Shown here piece by piece: positions 61,926 through 64,000 of a stretch of DNA of 64,000 nt. The translations under genes and the position numbers were made by a program. The DNA is from Methylotenera sp. (GTDB lineage: Bacteria; Pseudomonadota; Gammaproteobacteria; Burkholderiales; Methylophilaceae): positions 58,110 to 122,109 of the forward strand of contig NZ_JAUXOY010000015.1 of the NCBI RefSeq assembly GCF_030684185.1, read 5' to 3'. The notes beneath the pieces were generated by a model that did no database searches, had not been told where the DNA came from, and was given only the letters and a program-made list of their open reading frames with translations. How positions within the stretch are numbered: position 1 is the stretch's first letter; the number at the start of each line of letters is the position of its first letter.

Positions 61926-62061
61926 AAAATCAGAATCTATGAGATTGAATAAGTTTCACATTGATCGACTAAAGTGGCATACATCATATTTTCATCAGCT
62001 TCTACTACCTCATTTGGTGTTTAGTATGTGCAACTTTTAATAATTATTTTGGGAATTTATT

Positions 62062-62967
62062 ATGATCATTTTAAAAAAATACCTTAGTGTCGCTATTTCT
62101 GCCGTACTATCCATTTCAGCCATTAATGCCATCGCAGCAAATCCAACTGCCATCCTGACAATTCAGCAGTCTGATGGTGTAAATTGGGAGGAAAATCTGA
62201 CTGGCCTGCTTGTTGTAGACGAGCACAACAACTTTAGTATGTTGCAAGGTGGTAATACTGGTTTATTCCAGAATGGCTCCTTCGTTAGCGCCATTGATAC
62301 TGAAGTTCATCCGGATTATTGGCAGTGGAAGACTGATGCCACGACTGGTATCGGAAGTTGGAACTGGCATAGTGCACAGACAATCAACGGCACAACACCA
62401 TTTTTAACCGATGCAAGCAATCCATGGATGTCAGCGCTTAGCATAAAAAACATTAGCGGCCATGGTGATCCAGATTTGTCTTATGCCATTTCAGCAGTTA
62501 ACAACAATACTTTTACCCAGACTTTCACATTTGCAGTTGGAGAAGCAATTTTACCGACTGTTGCAACAGCCAACGTTGTACATGCAGACATTGCCGGCGC
62601 ATTGACGACTAAGGACGGTAGCGTAACGATATCCCCTTCAGGTACCAATACAGCTATTCAACAGTTTGAACTTTCTGCTGATAATGGTGGTAGTTTCATC
62701 AACGCGGGCGTGAATGTGGGTTCACAAGCAACGGCTTCTGGTACATCAACCTATGGGATATTTGCCGCTGATGCATCAGGACCTACAGGTCAGACATGGA
62801 ATTACATGCAGATTGTTAGCAAGTTTACTTTAACAGGGAAAGATAGTGTTAGCTTAGTGGGCTATGCTTCTATCACTCCAGTACCTGAGCCAGAAAACTA
62901 TGCCATGCTACTTGTTGGTTTAGGTTTATTAGGCTTTATGTCGCGCCGTAAAAAGAACTCTGTTTAA
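62062..62967 (+). CDS. PEP-CTERM sorting domain protein
   Basis: 301 residues: a signal peptide (ends INAIAANPTA), a beta-rich mature domain (about 28-265) with no recognised family but with Trp-rich strands (WQWKTDATTGIGSWNWHS), and the sorting tail VPEPENYAMLLVGLGLLGFM with SRRKKNSV. Predicted XrtB substrate exported to the surface or matrix. It stands alone between a palindrome-bearing leader and a 15-bp hairpin. Confidence 0.9.
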   Translation: MIILKKYLSVAISAVLSISAINAIAANPTAILTIQQSDGVNWEENLTGLLVVDEHNNFSMLQGGNTGLFQNGSFVSAIDTEVHPDYWQWKTDATTGIGSWNWHSAQTINGTTPFLTDASNPWMSALSIKNISGHGDPDLSYAISAVNNNTFTQTFTFAVGEAILPTVATANVVHADIAGALTTKDGSVTISPSGTNTAIQQFELSADNGGSFINAGVNVGSQATASGTSTYGIFAADASGPTGQTWNYMQIVSKFTLTGKDSVSLVGYASITPVPEPENYAMLLVGLGLLGFMSRRKKNSV

Positions 62968-63010
62968 CGTGTTAATTTTTTGGTAAGAACCTTGTAAAGT
63001 CTGAGATAGC

Positions 63011-63047
63011 GCTCTATTGTCAGTTTCTAATTAACTGACAATAGAGC
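63011..63047. terminator. Perfect 15-bp hairpin after the PEP-CTERM gene
   Basis: GCTCTATTGTCAGTT, a 7-base loop, then AACTGACAATAGAGC. It lies 43 bp past the stop at 62967 with no T-run, so it may protect the mRNA end or terminate weakly. Confidence 0.65.
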
Positions 63048-63126
63048 TACAACGGTTGAAAAAACAATCGAATTTAAATTTATCGGGTCATCGTCAGTCT
63101 AATAGTAAGTATTTGCGTAACAAACA

Positions 63127-63744
63127 CTAACAATCACTAGAATGCATTACTCGCTCACCTGGGCTGCAATCAGGCTTTGAAGTACCAGAATTTATAATAC
63201 TATCAATTAGCCTAGCGAAAAAACCTTTAGCACCGTCCGTGTCGTTATCAACCACGTCGACGTCTGTCTGTATAGGCTTTGCTTCCCCAGATACAGCTTT
63301 AGATCCAGCGAAGTTACTTGGTTTTTCTACCAGATACTTCTTATCGCAATTAGCCACTCCGAGAGCAATTTGTTTCTTAACAGCTTCTGGTGCATTAAAT
63401 TTCGTATATCCACTGGCTTTAATTTGCTCATAAGCAGCTGCGTCGCCAGTACTCCCAGACGCATCAAACCATGACCCGCAACTCTGGCCATTTTTAAGCA
63501 ATAATATTATTTGAGCTTGCTTGTCTGATTTAGCCTTTGCTTTTGTCACCCGATTAGCCTTGGCCTTCATTGCGTGTTGCTCGCTATCACGCATCTTTGA
63601 TGCTTTCATCATTGGATTTACATTGGTTTTTGTGGCGATTGGTTTAACCGAATCACTGTTATTTTTTTGTAAACCCGCATGAGCATTGAATGCCAGCGCA
63701 TATATAATTGCTGCCAGAATAGTTTTATGTTTAAAATAGTTCAC
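63127..63744 (-). CDS. Unknown secreted protein
   Basis: 205 residues with a signal peptide (ends AFNAHAGLQ). The mature protein starts with a basic Lys/Ala/Met-rich stretch (about 40-75), then a small domain with SCGSWFDASGSTGDAAAYE and ANCDKKYLVEKP, and a Cys-containing end (PDCSPGERVMHSSDC). Four Cys suggest two disulfides outside the cytoplasm. I do not recognise a family. No operon partner; the neighbour on the left is a PEP-CTERM gene on the other strand. Confidence 0.65.
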   Translation of the reverse strand: MNYFKHKTILAAIIYALAFNAHAGLQKNNSDSVKPIATKTNVNPMMKASKMRDSEQHAMKAKANRVTKAKAKSDKQAQIILLLKNGQSCGSWFDASGSTGDAAAYEQIKASGYTKFNAPEAVKKQIALGVANCDKKYLVEKPSNFAGSKAVSGEAKPIQTDVDVVDNDTDGAKGFFARLIDSIINSGTSKPDCSPGERVMHSSDC

Positions 63745-63857
63745 CGTTTAGTTTATCTATAATATTGTCGTAAGTAGTAAATCGATTATTTAGAGCATTG
63801 TACTAAATTTTGTTGAGGCTTACCGCCGACTAGATCAGAACCAATTTATCAGATTCA

Positions 63858-64000
63858 TCAAGGCTTAGCAAAAACTGGTACTACCTTCCATATTTCATCA
63901 GCATATTCTTGAATGGCACGGTCAGATGAAAATCGACCGATGCGTGCTACGTTGAGAATAGACATGTGAGTCCAGCGTTCTGAATTAAGATACTGTTTAC
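63858..64000 (-). CDS. glgP: Glycogen/starch phosphorylase, C-terminal end
   Basis: The last 47 codons on the minus strand read [20 protein letters not shown] then [20 protein letters not shown], the conserved C-terminus of glycogen phosphorylases (ERWxxMSxxNxAxxGxFSSDRxIxEY). The start lies beyond base 64000. It belongs to central carbon storage metabolism and marks the edge of the surface-associated region. Confidence 0.88.
   Translation of the reverse strand, partial: KQYLNSERWTHMSILNVARIGRFSSDRAIQEYADEIWKVVPVFAKP

Larger units (their letters stand above)
61471..62061. other. Divergent intergenic region with Pho box and palindrome
   Basis: 591 bp between the PhoX-like gene and a PEP-CTERM gene. 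It holds the Pho box (61586-61604), a hairpin (AATAGGT-GC-TCAC ... GGTGA-AT-ACCTATT, about 61767-61803) and the TAGTCC palindrome at 61910. No open frame with recognisable content. Confidence 0.55.

Noticed and set aside
1..64000. CRISPR arrays, tRNA or rRNA genes
   Set aside because: No regularly spaced identical repeats of 24-40 bp and no tRNA cloverleaf or rRNA core sequences were seen by reading; a covariance search was not possible.

Overview
The window looks like chromosome of a low-GC betaproteobacterium that makes exopolysaccharide, most likely a methylotroph of the family Methylophilaceae (Methylotenera-like). This is inferred from the epsA/D/E/F/G/xrtB/epsI/epsL gene set first described in Methylobacillus, the PEP-CTERM proteins, and the secretin/pseudopilin cluster that usually accompanies them. 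No ribosomal RNA, tRNA or CRISPR array was seen.

Layout. (1) 1-15297, minus strand: an exosortase-B exopolysaccharide operon. Read in transcription order it runs CPBP protease, epsL, epsD, epsE (outer-membrane export), epsF (Wzz-like), epsG (tyrosine-kinase-like), xrtB, epsI, a Wzx-type flippase, a pyruvyl transferase, a glycosyltransferase, a Wzy/ligase-type polymerase, a second glycosyltransferase, and the start of a lipoprotein cut by the window edge. (2) 15387-15815: a solitary integron-type gene cassette with a decayed attC and no integrase. (3) 15821-33948, minus strand: a two-partner secretion locus with a 3506-residue filamentous-haemagglutinin-like protein, its TpsB pore, and a private energy module (an ExbB fused to DUF2341 and LamG domains, two ExbD, one TonB), followed by a porin and a periplasmic coiled-coil protein. 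(4) 34000-43300: secreted proteins (a PstS-like protein, PEP-CTERM proteins, a GlcG/HbpS-like protein), a DsbC-like isomerase, the LuxR-type regulator EpsA, a lytic transglycosylase, and repeats (REP, a MITE-like element). (5) 43336-52756, minus strand: a hybrid type II secretion/type IV pilus cluster ('secretion system X' type). (6) 52914-58448: a nucleotide-sugar pyrophosphorylase, a PEP-CTERM DUF4114 protein, a decayed PEP-CTERM tail, a glycosyltransferase and the undecaprenyl-phosphate sugar transferase that would start repeat-unit synthesis. (7) 58463-59805: a MazEF/PemIK module between 31-bp direct repeats, then IS110 and IS66 transposase relics. (8) 60136-64000: a PhoX-like protein behind a Pho box, another PEP-CTERM protein, an unknown secreted protein and the C-terminal end of glycogen phosphorylase.

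How it fits together: sugar priming, assembly, flipping, polymerisation and export build a polymer. XrtB processes PEP-CTERM proteins that are presumably deposited in it. The strongest unexplained signal is a recurring palindrome, TAGTCC-N4-GGACTA, lying about 95-145 bp upstream of at least five secreted-protein or polysaccharide genes. It is a candidate operator of a PEP-CTERM/matrix regulon, with EpsA as the nearest candidate regulator. Energising a two-partner adhesin locus with its own ExbB-ExbD-TonB, including an ExbB with a periplasmic lectin-like head, is the most unusual protein system here.
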